NCBI GenBank assembly: GCA_900544675.1 | Contig: UQVZ01000001.1 | Coordinates: 62,001-126,000 of the forward strand | Direction: 5' to 3' | DNA: 64,000 bases | From: an uncultured Bacteroides sp. | GTDB taxonomy: Bacteria; Bacteroidota; Bacteroidia; Bacteroidales; Bacteroidaceae | In this document: one piece after another, positions 44,022 to 52,784 of the stretch | Layout of the letters: each line of letters begins with the position of its first letter | Numbering within the stretch: the stretch's first letter is position 1 | Notes under the pieces: generated by a model | Databases searched by the model: none | What the model was told of the DNA's origin: nothing | The model's input: only the letters and a program-made list of their open reading frames with translations | Program-made: the position numbers and the translations under genes

Positions 44022-44065
44022 TTGATGCAAACATTACCTCCGGCTGAAGATAACGTTTGCATCAA
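44022..44065 (-). terminator. hairpin downstream of the trp operon
   Basis: 15-bp inverted repeat with one mismatch: TTGATGCAAACATTA (44022-44036) and TAACGTTTGCATCAA (44051-44065), 20 bp beyond the trpA stop. It lacks a T-run on the minus strand. It could protect the 3' end or terminate weakly. Confidence 0.5.
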
Positions 44066-44085
44066 AAAGACTGTATGTTTTTCTT

Positions 44086-44865
44086 TTATTCCTGCTTCAA
44101 TGCTTGTTTCAGTCGGGTAATGGCACGCAAGGCGTTTCCGTCTTCTTCTTTCAGGAGTGTTACGAATTTGCTTCCGATGATGCAGCCGGCGGCATGCGAG
44201 GCTGCAGCCTCGTAGGTCTGTTTGTTTGAGATGCCGAATCCAATCATCCGCGGATTCCTCAGGTTCATCGCTTCAATGCGCCGGAAGTATGCCTGTTTCT
44301 GCTCGTTGAAGTCTTTTTGGGCACCGGTGATGGCAGCGGAAGATACCATATAGATGAATCCTTCAGTGTTCCGGTCTATCTCACGGATGCGTTCTTCGCT
44401 GGTTTCGGGCGTAATCAGCATCACGATGCGCAAGTTATAGCGGTCGGCAATGGGGCGGTATTCCTCCATGTAGTCCTTGAAGGGAAGGTCGGGGATAATC
44501 ATTCCGTCTATGCCGCAATCTTGACAGGTCTGGCAGAAATGTTCGAAGCCGTATTGCATAATCGGGTTGAGGTAGCCCATCAGGATAAGAGGGATATGCA
44601 CCTCGCGGCGTATGTCTTTCAGTTGACTGAAAAGATAACGCAGGGTCATTCCGTTGCGAAGTGCTTGGGTAGCGGCGTCTTGTATCACCGGACCGTCTGC
44701 CATCGGGTCGCTGAAAGGAATGCCGATTTCTATCAGGTCGACACCCTGCTGTTCGAGGGTGCGTATCACATCGGTGGTATGGTCGAGTGTGGGACATCCT
44801 GCACAGAAATAGATGGAGAGGATGTCGCGTTTCTTTTGGGCAAATAATTGATTGATTCGGTTCAT
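44086..44865 (-). CDS. trpA: tryptophan synthase alpha subunit
   Basis: Cleaves indole-3-glycerol phosphate to indole, passed to TrpB through the intersubunit tunnel. The 259-residue TIM barrel has both catalytic acids, Glu46 (LIEIGIPFSDP) and Asp57 (MADGP). YLNPIMQYGFEHF and GFGISNKQTYEAA are family motifs. Last gene of trpBEGDCFA, 15 bp after trpF. Unlike many bacteria, trpA and trpB lie at opposite ends of the operon. Confidence 0.96.
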   Translation of the reverse strand: MNRINQLFAQKKRDILSIYFCAGCPTLDHTTDVIRTLEQQGVDLIEIGIPFSDPMADGPVIQDAATQALRNGMTLRYLFSQLKDIRREVHIPLILMGYLNPIMQYGFEHFCQTCQDCGIDGMIIPDLPFKDYMEEYRPIADRYNLRIVMLITPETSEERIREIDRNTEGFIYMVSSAAITGAQKDFNEQKQAYFRRIEAMNLRNPRMIGFGISNKQTYEAAASHAAGCIIGSKFVTLLKEEDGNALRAITRLKQALKQE

Positions 44866-44880
44866 AGCGTTGTTGTTTTT

Positions 44881-45495
44881 TTAATGAATATTTTTTATCT
44901 GTTGGATGAATGTGCTCAAGGCTACCGCGTCTTTTACCGCGGGAGCAGTCTCAAAGCCGCTGTTCAGGTCGATACCTGCCCACTGGGGATGTCGGAATCG
45001 TTTTAATGCTTCGAGGCTGTCGGGGCGGATGCCTCCGCTTAACAGAAACGGGACATTTCCGTGATAGTGCTCAAGCAGTTCCCAGTCGAACGTTTTGCCT
45101 GACCCTCCGTATCCGGTGCACGGTGTGTCGAAGAGCAGGTAGTCGCAAAACGGAAGGTAAGGGACAGTCCGCTCGAAGTCGGATGCCGTACGTGGGGCAA
45201 ATGCCTTGATGATGTGGAATCCCCGTTCGCGCAATTGTCGGCAGAACTCTGGAGTTTCCGTCCCGTGCAGTTGCAGGTAGTCTGGTTTCAATGTCGCAAC
45301 TCGTGCAAGGATGCTGTCGATGGTCTCGTTGACGAATACGGCGACACGCTTTGCCCGATGCGGAAGATAACCAGGGGTATCTGCCACGAAACGAGGGGAG
45401 CGTGCATAGCAGATGAATCCCATCCAGTCGGCTCCGCTCTCTTCTACGGCACGGATATTGTCTGCCTGCCGCATTCCACATACTTTCACTATCAT
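44881..45495 (-). CDS. trpF: phosphoribosylanthranilate isomerase
   Basis: Amadori isomerase of tryptophan synthesis, 204 residues. The catalytic Cys is in the opening IVKVCGMRQ near residue 6 and the catalytic Asp in YLLFDTPCTGYGGSGKTFDW. LSGGIRPDS is the phosphate-binding loop. The start overlaps the trpC stop by 4 bp, so the two are translationally coupled. In enteric bacteria TrpC and TrpF are fused; here they are separate. Confidence 0.95.
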   Translation of the reverse strand: MIVKVCGMRQADNIRAVEESGADWMGFICYARSPRFVADTPGYLPHRAKRVAVFVNETIDSILARVATLKPDYLQLHGTETPEFCRQLRERGFHIIKAFAPRTASDFERTVPYLPFCDYLLFDTPCTGYGGSGKTFDWELLEHYHGNVPFLLSGGIRPDSLEALKRFRHPQWAGIDLNSGFETAPAVKDAVALSTFIQQIKNIH

Positions 45496-46283
45496 AGGCC
45501 GGTCGATTGAATGAACTGACGCAGGGTTTCGCCCGGATGGGCGGTCTTCATAAATGTTTCGCCGATGAGAAAGCCGCTGAATCCTGCCTGGCGCAGCTGA
45601 CGGATGGTTTCGGGATGGGAGATACCGCTTTCCGAAACAAGTACCTTGTCGCGTGGTAGACGTTCGGCAAAGCTGAGCGAATGGGTAACATCGGTGTGAA
45701 ACGTGCCCAGGTTACGGTTGTTGATGCCTATCACGTCTGTTTCATCGTTTATATAGTCCAATTCTTCCTCGCTGTGCAGTTCCAGTAACACTTCCAGTTT
45801 CAATTCGTGTGCTTGCCGTGTTAGCGTGAGGCATTCTTGCGGCGTGAGCGCGGCGGCTATCAGCAAGACGGCGTCGGCTTGTACCGCTTTGGCTTGCAAC
45901 AGTTGGTAACGGCTGATGATGAAATCTTTCCGCAAGATGGGCAGGTTTACCGTAGGGCGTGCCGCACGGATATCTTTCAGACTGCCTCCGAAATAGGTCT
46001 CGTCGGTCAGAATAGATAGGGCGGCGGCTCCTGCCTGCTGGTAGGCGGGAGGAATCGTTGTAGCATCCGCTTCACGATATATCCAGCCTTTCGAGGGTGA
46101 GCGTCGTTTGAATTCGGCGATGATGCCTGTCGAAGATGTGCGGAGACTTTCTTTCAAGCTGTGTGGCGGGCAAAGCTCGTTCAGCAGTTTTTCCAGGAAA
46201 GTGGCAGATACGGCCTTTTCCTGTTCGGCTATTTCGATGCGCTTGTGCGCGATGATTTCTTCTAAAATATCTTTTTCCATCAT
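45492..46283 (-). CDS. trpC: indole-3-glycerol phosphate synthase
   Basis: Closes the indole ring from carboxyphenylaminodeoxyribulose phosphate. The 263 residues show the substrate-binding EFKRRSPSKGWI near residue 54, LRKDFIISRYQLLQAKAVQADAVLLI in parts with the catalytic Lys, and GINNRNLGTF and SESGI later. Met codons at 46283 and 46280 are both usable. It overlaps trpF by 4 bp and lies 64 bp after trpD, the widest gap in the operon. Confidence 0.95.
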   Translation of the reverse strand: MMEKDILEEIIAHKRIEIAEQEKAVSATFLEKLLNELCPPHSLKESLRTSSTGIIAEFKRRSPSKGWIYREADATTIPPAYQQAGAAALSILTDETYFGGSLKDIRAARPTVNLPILRKDFIISRYQLLQAKAVQADAVLLIAAALTPQECLTLTRQAHELKLEVLLELHSEEELDYINDETDVIGINNRNLGTFHTDVTHSLSFAERLPRDKVLVSESGISHPETIRQLRQAGFSGFLIGETFMKTAHPGETLRQFIQSTGL

Positions 46284-46347
46284 TTTTATTTTTTGAGGTG
46301 TTTTGTCTGCAATTTATTCCTACGCTGTTGAGAGGAAAGGAAATGGT

Positions 46348-47343
46348 TCATTGGTTCAGTTCGACGAACTTGCAGAATGTTTTCCAGGCACGTCCGCTTT
46401 CCAGCGATTCGCGTGCTTGTGCCACGCAGTCTTCTATCGTTTTTTCCGGGTTGCGTGCCTGAATGGCGAACGAGGCATTGATGAGCACGCATTCTGTCTG
46501 AGCTTTTGTAGCGCGGTTCTGCAGTACGTTATCGAATATCTTTGCTGCCTCTTGCGGGCTTTTGCCTCCCGACAGTTCTTCCTGGCGGGCGAGTGAGAAG
46601 CCCAGCTCGGCAGGGCGGTAGATGGTTTCGTAACGGTTGGTCATCACTTTAAATTCGTCGGTCAATGATATTTCATCGTATCCGTCCAGGTTGTTGACTA
46701 CGGCAAAGCCGGTGCCTAACTGCTGGAGGACGTTGGTATAGAGTCGCATTTGTGCAAGGTCGGCTACTCCCAGAAGCTGGTAGGCGGGACGGCAGGGATT
46801 GATAAGGGGACCAAGCAAATTAAACAAAGTACGTACTTGCAGGGCTTTGCGCACGCCTGCCACGTGCTTCATTGCCGGATTGAAGAGAGGAGCGTGCAGG
46901 TATGCCATGTTGCAGGTTTCGATGGAACGTTTTAGCCGGGCTTCGTCGGTCGTGAAACGTACGCCGTGTTGTTCCATGACGTTGCTGGCTCCGCTTACCG
47001 AAGTGGCTCCGTAATTGCCGTGCTTGGCTACGGTATAACCGGCTCCCGCCACTACGAAACAGGCGCAGGTGGATATGTTGAAGGTGTTTTTTCCGTCCCC
47101 TCCCGTCCCTACAATGTCGATGGGCTGGTAGTCAGAGAAGTCTACCGGGATGCGTGTGTCGAGCAGTGCCTGGCGAAAGCCGGTCAGTTCGTGTACTTTC
47201 ACTCCTCGCATTTGGAAGACCGTAAGCAGGGAGGCTATTTGTGTTTCGTTGTATTTGCCTTGTGTGATGCCTTTCATCAGCTCGCGCGCTTCTTCGTGCG
47301 AGAGTTCTTCGTGGGCAAACAGGCGTATGAGTATCTCTTTCAT
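46348..47343 (-). CDS. trpD: anthranilate phosphoribosyltransferase
   Basis: Attaches phosphoribose from PRPP to anthranilate. From 47343 (MKEILIRLFAHEELS) it has 331 residues. The PRPP site GTGGDGKNTFNIST is near residue 75, with KHGNYGATSVSGASNVMEQHG and the helical N-terminus typical of the family. It is separate from TrpG, which in E. coli is fused to it. Lies 23 bp after trpG. Confidence 0.96.
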   Translation of the reverse strand: MKEILIRLFAHEELSHEEARELMKGITQGKYNETQIASLLTVFQMRGVKVHELTGFRQALLDTRIPVDFSDYQPIDIVGTGGDGKNTFNISTCACFVVAGAGYTVAKHGNYGATSVSGASNVMEQHGVRFTTDEARLKRSIETCNMAYLHAPLFNPAMKHVAGVRKALQVRTLFNLLGPLINPCRPAYQLLGVADLAQMRLYTNVLQQLGTGFAVVNNLDGYDEISLTDEFKVMTNRYETIYRPAELGFSLARQEELSGGKSPQEAAKIFDNVLQNRATKAQTECVLINASFAIQARNPEKTIEDCVAQARESLESGRAWKTFCKFVELNQ

Positions 47344-47366
47344 ATTCGTTTGATGTTTATAAGGGT

Positions 47367-47936
<570 letters not shown>

Positions 47937-47947
47937 AACGGATGTGT

Positions 47948-49345
47948 TTAAAGTTTTTCGGCTATCAGGATGGCTTTTTTCAAGGCTCCCAGTTTGTTGT
48001 TCACTTCTTGCAGCTCGTTTTCTTCGTTGCTTAGGGCAGTGATGCCCCCTCCTGCCTGGAACCACAAGGTGTGGTTGCGGCTGACAAAGGTTCGGATAGT
48101 GATGGCTTGGTTCAGTGTGCCGTTCAGTCCGATGAACCCGATGCAGCCTCCGTATGCTCCCCGGTTGTGAGGCTCTATTTCGCTGATGAGCTGCATGGCC
48201 CGCACCTTGGGAGCACCACTCAGGGTGCCTGCCGGGAATGTGTCGAAGAATGTGCGGATGGGATTGGTTCCGTCATTCAGCGTACCGGTTACCCGGCTCA
48301 CCAGGTGGATGACATGGCTGTAGTATTGTGGTTCTTTGTAGAAAGCCACGTGTGTGTGATGGCAGTTGCGGCTTAAGTCGTTTCGGGCGAGGTCTACCAG
48401 CATCACGTGTTCGGCATTCTCTTTCGGGTCTGCCAGCAGTGCTTCGGTCAGTTTGCGGTCTGTCTCCTTGTTGCCGCTTCGTCGGGTAGTGCCTGCAATG
48501 GGGTCGATAGTGGCTTGTCCGTCTTCTATCTTGCAATGGGTTTCGGGTGAAGAGCCGAAGATGCGGAAACCGCCGAAGTCGAAATAGAACAGATAGGGTG
48601 AGGGGTTGATGCTGCGCAAAGCACGGTAGAGCTTGAAATCATCGCCTTGAAAAGCTTGGATGAAACGGCGGGAGAGCACTATCTGGAACACGTCGCCGCG
48701 CAAACATCGGGCTATGCCTTGGCGGATGTTGGCTTTGTGCTCTTCGTCGGTCAAGGTGCTGGTGGTTTCTCCTACGGGGTGAAAGCCGTAAGTGGTGTAA
48801 TTGCGGTTGTTGATGGCACGTTCTACTTCGTCTATATGTCCGGGTTCGTTGCCGTCGTTCATTTCTATCAGCACCATCTCGCTCTTGAAATCGTTGAAGA
48901 CGATGATGTATTTATATAAAATGTAGAGGATGTCGGGCGCGTCGTTCTTGTTTTCCGTACTGTCTTTTACTTCGACCGGCTCGAAATAACGCACGGCATT
49001 GAATGAGGTGTAACCATACAGTCCGCAATATCCGGCATATTCTCCGCTGACTTTAAAATGTGCGAGAAATCGGTTCATTACATCTTCTACCGTGTTGTTT
49101 CCATCGATGAGGGTTTCTTCGCGCGAGTGGTCGGGATAGATGGCGGTTGCCACATTATGGTTGACGCTGATGCTGGCTATAGGGTTTAGTCCTATGAACG
49201 AGCGGTTGTTTTCTGTCCCGTGATAGTCGGAACTTTCCATCAGGGCACTTTGCGGAAAGAGGTCGCGCACTTTCAGGTAGGTGCTTACCGGAGTATGCAG
49301 GTCGCCCAGCAACACTTTATGATTGGTTTGATAATGATAAGTCAT
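47948..49345 (-). CDS. trpE: anthranilate synthase component I
   Basis: Converts chorismate and ammonia to anthranilate, the committed step. The 465 residues have the chorismate-binding core: GSSPETHCKIEDGQATIDPIAGTTRRSGNKETD in parts, DLARNDLSR, and SGAPKVRAMQLISEIE. The N-terminal ALMESSDYHG matches the LLES-type tryptophan feedback site, so allosteric inhibition by Trp is likely. Starts 12 bp after the trpB stop; trpG follows 11 bp later. Confidence 0.96.
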   Translation of the reverse strand: MTYHYQTNHKVLLGDLHTPVSTYLKVRDLFPQSALMESSDYHGTENNRSFIGLNPIASISVNHNVATAIYPDHSREETLIDGNNTVEDVMNRFLAHFKVSGEYAGYCGLYGYTSFNAVRYFEPVEVKDSTENKNDAPDILYILYKYIIVFNDFKSEMVLIEMNDGNEPGHIDEVERAINNRNYTTYGFHPVGETTSTLTDEEHKANIRQGIARCLRGDVFQIVLSRRFIQAFQGDDFKLYRALRSINPSPYLFYFDFGGFRIFGSSPETHCKIEDGQATIDPIAGTTRRSGNKETDRKLTEALLADPKENAEHVMLVDLARNDLSRNCHHTHVAFYKEPQYYSHVIHLVSRVTGTLNDGTNPIRTFFDTFPAGTLSGAPKVRAMQLISEIEPHNRGAYGGCIGFIGLNGTLNQAITIRTFVSRNHTLWFQAGGGITALSNEENELQEVNNKLGALKKAILIAEKL

Positions 49346-49357
49346 GGCGTCAGGAAT

Positions 49358-50548
49358 TTAAAAAGGTTTTAGGTTAAGATACGTCTCGATGTCTTTGTCT
49401 CCTCGTCCGGACACGGTGAGTACCACGATGTCTTCCGGTTTGAAACTGACTTTTTCCAATGCACCCAGTGCGTGTGCCGACTCCAGTGCAGGGATAATGC
49501 CTTCCAGCCGGGTCAGCTCGTAGGCTGCGCGGATGGCTTCGTCATCGTTGATGGCAAGTACCGTAGCCCGGTGTTGCTTGGCAAGGTTGGCGTGCAACGG
49601 ACCGATGCCCGGATAGTCCAGCCCGGCAGATACCGAGTAAGGCTCTACTATTTGACCGTCTTCGTTTTGCATAACCAGGGTCTTCGAACCGTGTATGATG
49701 CCCAGTTTGCCCAATTGGATGGTGGCGGCAGAATATCCGGAATGGATGCCTTTTCCGCCTGCCTCGGCAAGCACGATTTTCACTTTGTCGTTGTCCAGGT
49801 AATGATAGATGGTGCCGGCGGCATTGCTTCCTCCTCCTACACAGGCTATCAGGTAGTCGGGATAATCACGTCCTTCGTGTTCGGTCAGTTGTTTCTTGAT
49901 TTCCTCGCTGATGACCGATTGCAGGCGTGCCACCATATCGGGATAAGGATGAGGTCCTACGGTAGACCCGATGACGTAATAAGTGTCTTCGGGATGGCAG
50001 CACCAGTCGCGGATGGCTTCGTTGGTGGCATCCTTCAGGGTCTTGTTGCCGGAGGTGACCGAGCGCACTTCGGCTCCCAGCATTTTCATCTTTTCTACAT
50101 TGATATGCTGGCGTGCAATGTCGGTTTCGCCCATATACACTACGCATTCCATATTCATCAGGGCGCAGACCGTAGCGGTTGCCACGCCGTGTTGTCCGGC
50201 TCCTGTTTCGGCGATGATGCGTTTTTTCCCCATCCGGCGTGCCAACAGCACCTGCCCGATGGCGTTGTTTATCTTGTGTGCCCCTGTATGGTTCAGGTCT
50301 TCCCGCTTCAGGTAAATCTTGCATCCGTATTTTGCAGAAAGACGGTTGGCTAAATAAAGCGGGGAGGGACGCCCCACATAATCGCGCAATAACCGGGCAA
50401 ATTCTTGTTTGAAGTCGTCACTGTCCAGCACCCGGAGGTAAGCTTCTTTCAGTTCGGTTACACATCGGTGCAGGATTTCGGGGATATACGCTCCGCCGAA
50501 GTTGCCATAATACCCGTTTGAGTCTACTTGATAATTTTTTCTATTCAT
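49358..50548 (-). CDS. trpB: tryptophan synthase beta subunit
   Basis: PLP enzyme joining indole and serine to give tryptophan; first structural gene of the operon. The 396 residues are TrpB1-type. The PLP lysine is Lys92 in NHTGAHKINNAIGQ. EDLNHTGAHK, ETGAGQHGVA and the phosphate-binding CVGGGSNAAG are intact. It begins about 40 bp after the attenuator hairpin. As the first gene it responds most directly to attenuation. Confidence 0.97.
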   Translation of the reverse strand: MNRKNYQVDSNGYYGNFGGAYIPEILHRCVTELKEAYLRVLDSDDFKQEFARLLRDYVGRPSPLYLANRLSAKYGCKIYLKREDLNHTGAHKINNAIGQVLLARRMGKKRIIAETGAGQHGVATATVCALMNMECVVYMGETDIARQHINVEKMKMLGAEVRSVTSGNKTLKDATNEAIRDWCCHPEDTYYVIGSTVGPHPYPDMVARLQSVISEEIKKQLTEHEGRDYPDYLIACVGGGSNAAGTIYHYLDNDKVKIVLAEAGGKGIHSGYSAATIQLGKLGIIHGSKTLVMQNEDGQIVEPYSVSAGLDYPGIGPLHANLAKQHRATVLAINDDEAIRAAYELTRLEGIIPALESAHALGALEKVSFKPEDIVVLTVSGRGDKDIETYLNLKPF

Positions 50549-50587
50549 ATTTTGATTGTTTAGTTTGGTTTATAATCGGTGAAAAAC

Positions 50588-50617
50588 AAAAAAGGCTGTC
50601 GTAAGAACGACAGCCTT
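50588..50617 (-). terminator. trp attenuator terminator
   Basis: On the minus strand a 10-bp perfect stem AAGGCTGTCG/CGACAGCCTT with a 6-nt loop is followed by a T-rich run TTTTTGTTTTT. It sits between the Trp-rich leader peptide and trpB. The segment CTTACGAC spanning loop and 3' arm is complementary to GTCGTAAG at the leader stop codon, offering a competing antiterminator. Confidence 0.88.
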
Positions 50618-50676
50618 CGTATGTGAGGATAGAATGATAAACGATTGTGGGACAAATACGCGCGGACTGGGTTAGC

Positions 50677-50739
50677 TTACGACTTTATGAGTAGTAAGTA
50701 ACGCCACCAACGATATGTATTTGTCATCAAAGAATTCAT
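50677..50739 (-). CDS. trpL: trp operon leader peptide
   Basis: A 20-codon frame, MNSLMTNTYRWWRYLLLIKS, with tandem Trp codons at positions 11-12, 60 bp upstream of the attenuator hairpin and about 35 bp downstream of the predicted promoter. Its stop codon lies inside GTCGTAAG (50676-50683), which can pair with the terminator's loop and 3' arm. A ribosome finishing the peptide would cover that segment and allow termination. A ribosome stalled on the Trp codons would leave it free, favouring readthrough. A start at the internal Met5 would give the same control. Confidence 0.85.
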   Translation of the reverse strand: MNSLMTNTYRWWRYLLLIKS

Positions 50740-50773
50740 ATACTTAATGATGTGTTTTATTTGAATGTTGTTG

Positions 50774-50804
50774 CAAATGTAGCGATAAAAATGGAACTTC
50801 CAAA
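50774..50804 (-). promoter_or_regulatory. trp operon promoter
   Basis: On the minus strand TTTG (50801-50804), 19 bp, TACATTTG (50774-50781). Both boxes match perfectly. Transcription would start near 50767, placing the leader peptide start about 28 nt into the RNA. Confidence 0.75.
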
Positions 50805-50914
50805 CAAAAGGAGAACTTTTTTAGCAGAAAAGTTGTTTTATATCTGTAACCCAATGGGTTGTATAAATGAAAAAAAAGAGTTATCTTCGTTGTACTTATT
50901 AAATTAAGAAAGAT

Positions 50915-51466
50915 ATGAAAACATTCAGTTATTCAGTCGTAAGCAGTCTGTGCGCCTTGATTATGGGCATATTGCTTGTCGTGTGGCCCGAAGCCGCAGT
51001 GATTTACCTGGTGATTACAGTAGGTGTGCTTTTCCTTCTGCCCGGCTTGTATGGCATCGTTGCCTATCTCACTTCACGCAGCCGTTCGGGATTGTCATTT
51101 CCGGTTATCGCCTTGGGCAGTGCATTGTTCGGCATTTGGCTGATAGTGATGCCCGAGTTCTTTGTCAGCATTCTGATGTATGTATTAGGTGCTTTGCTGG
51201 TCATTGCCGGGATAAGTCAGTTGATGGGATTCGTGTCTGCCCAGAAAGAGTGGGGAAGGATTCCGTGGGTGCTTTATGTGGTTCCGGTATTGGTTTTGCT
51301 GGCAGGCATCCTGATTTTGGTCAATCCGTTCCAGGCGGCAACAGTTCCCTTTATGGTTCTGGGTGTATCGTCCATTGTCTACGGGCTGACCGATTTGCTC
51401 CGGGTGTTGCGTTACCGGCATAAAAGCAATAAGGATATAACGGACGTAGAGGTGATTGACGAATAG
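50915..51466 (+). CDS. HdeD/DUF308 membrane protein
   Basis: 183-residue inner-membrane protein with six predicted helices arranged as three DUF308 hairpins (LMGILLVVWPEAAVIYLVI; FGIWLIVMPEFFVSILMYVLGALLVIAG in parts; LLAGILILVNPF). The repeated P-E/P-F turns are typical of HdeD-family proteins, which in E. coli contribute to acid resistance at high cell density. The C-terminal tail is charged. Monocistronic; no clear promoter. The role in this organism is inferred only. Confidence 0.85.
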   Translation: MKTFSYSVVSSLCALIMGILLVVWPEAAVIYLVITVGVLFLLPGLYGIVAYLTSRSRSGLSFPVIALGSALFGIWLIVMPEFFVSILMYVLGALLVIAGISQLMGFVSAQKEWGRIPWVLYVVPVLVLLAGILILVNPFQAATVPFMVLGVSSIVYGLTDLLRVLRYRHKSNKDITDVEVIDE

Positions 51467-51504
51467 TTTCCATTCAGGCAAACCTTTTCGTCTGATTAGC
51501 CTCT

Positions 51505-51640
51505 TTGCTGATAAGATTATTAATCTTGCAGCTGTAAGATTAATAATCTTCAGCGTGTAAGATTAATAATCTTACAGGAAACGCACTTATGTGCGTGTAG
51601 AGTTTCATCTAGCTGCATCGGCGATGGAAGCTATTTGCGT
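51505..51640. repeat. phased palindrome array, locus 2
   Basis: Three 15-bp palindromes AAGATTA-N-TAATCTT start at 51513, 51536 and 51559, again on an exact 23-bp period, with spacers GCAGCTGT and CAGCGTGT. They are followed by a hairpin ACGCAC/GTGCGT (about 51580-51596) and an AGCTGCATCG/CGATGGAAGCT inverted repeat (about 51611-51632). It lies between the convergent stops of the HdeD-like and AraC genes. Confidence 0.85.
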
Positions 51641-51701
51641 CATCGGATGTGGATAACTTCTCCGCAATTAATGTCTGTGCAACCGGTGGCAGAAAAAGCA
51701 T

Positions 51702-52556
51702 TCACTCCATGTTGCGGTATTGTTTGGGAGAAACGCCGGTGTATCGCTTGAAGTATTTCCCGAAGAATGAGATATCGGGGAAGTTCAGCGAGTAGGCTAT
51801 CTCTTGAATGGTCAGTTCAGTAGAACGGAGTTTGGCTTGCGCGTCTTTGATGACGAATGCCGAAATGATGTCGGTCAGCGTCCTTCCTGTAGTTTTCTTG
51901 ATAGTCGTGCTCAAGTGTTGGGGCGAGAGGTGCATCTTGTCGGCATAAAAGGAGATGTTCCGTTCGGTCTTGTAGTTTTCCACCACAATCCGCACCAGTT
52001 CTTTCACGATTTCCTGGCTTCGGGTATAGTGTTGCGGCTTTTTTGCTAAGGGTTCTTCCTTGCTGATGTTTCCCAGTTCGATAACCAGTCCTGTCAGGAT
52101 GAGTGGAAGCTGTTCTTCTCTTACCAGTGTATTATTCAGGTGTTGGGCTTTTATCAGGAACTTGAAATATTCGCAGAACACTTCCCCCCGTTTAGGATCA
52201 AGCTTGATGACCGGTTCTTCCAAGATGGCTGGTGCATACTGGATAGTGTTGGAAAACAAGAAAGGATGCTGGATAAGGGTGGACGAGAAACCTACGAAAG
52301 CGAACCTGCAGTCGGAAGTGTAGTCGGCAATCTGTACGAACTGGTCGGGATAGATGACGGCTATGCTGTTTTTCTTCATTTCGTATTGTGACAGGTGGAT
52401 GGTGATGTTGCATCGCCCTCGAATGCAAAGCAGAAACAAGCATCCGGGCATTTGTGCCGGAATCTTAAAAAGTTTCTTGATGTTTCCGATAACATCGATG
52501 CCTGCTATGAAATTGGTTTCAGCGGGTATGGAGGTTAATGAGCTTACTTGTTTCAT
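51702..52556 (-). CDS. AraC family transcriptional regulator
   Basis: 284-residue regulator from 52556 (MKQVSSLTSIPAETN). The N-terminal 170 residues are a cupin-like sensing domain (MPGCLFLLCIRGRCNITIH in the first strands). The C-terminal 100 residues hold the two AraC helix-turn-helix units: FYADKMHLSPQHLSTTIKK and IQEIAYSLNFPDISFFGKYFKRY with the ending GVSPKQYR. Its own promoter is clear and it is monocistronic. The nearby alpha/beta hydrolase gene is a possible but unproven target; the inducer is unknown. Confidence 0.92.
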   Translation of the reverse strand: MKQVSSLTSIPAETNFIAGIDVIGNIKKLFKIPAQMPGCLFLLCIRGRCNITIHLSQYEMKKNSIAVIYPDQFVQIADYTSDCRFAFVGFSSTLIQHPFLFSNTIQYAPAILEEPVIKLDPKRGEVFCEYFKFLIKAQHLNNTLVREEQLPLILTGLVIELGNISKEEPLAKKPQHYTRSQEIVKELVRIVVENYKTERNISFYADKMHLSPQHLSTTIKKTTGRTLTDIISAFVIKDAQAKLRSTELTIQEIAYSLNFPDISFFGKYFKRYTGVSPKQYRNME

Positions 52557-52580
52557 TCTTTTTTCCTTAAAGTTAGCGGG

Positions 52581-52612
52581 CAAATATAAAATTTTTATGC
52601 ATTACTTCCAAA
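52581..52612 (-). promoter_or_regulatory. promoter of the AraC gene
   Basis: On the minus strand TTTG (52609-52612), 20 bp, TATATTTG (52581-52588), 24 bp before the start at 52556. This supports that start over one 9 codons earlier, which would lie at the promoter. Confidence 0.7.
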
Positions 52613-52784
52613 TGCAATTCATTCGCTTTGCTTAACTTTAAAAGAACTTTGCAGAAGTTAAGTAGCAGGAGAAGGTGCGATGGAGTGATTAGAAAGGTGA
52701 TTAATGCAGATTCCCGCAGATTGATATATTTTCAATTTGCGGGAATCTGTGTTCTGTATGCTATCTATTTGTTTTTTATGCTGC

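Noticed and set aside
48647..48919. Plus-strand frame within trpE
   Set aside because: Antisense to a well-conserved TrpE region; no supporting signals.
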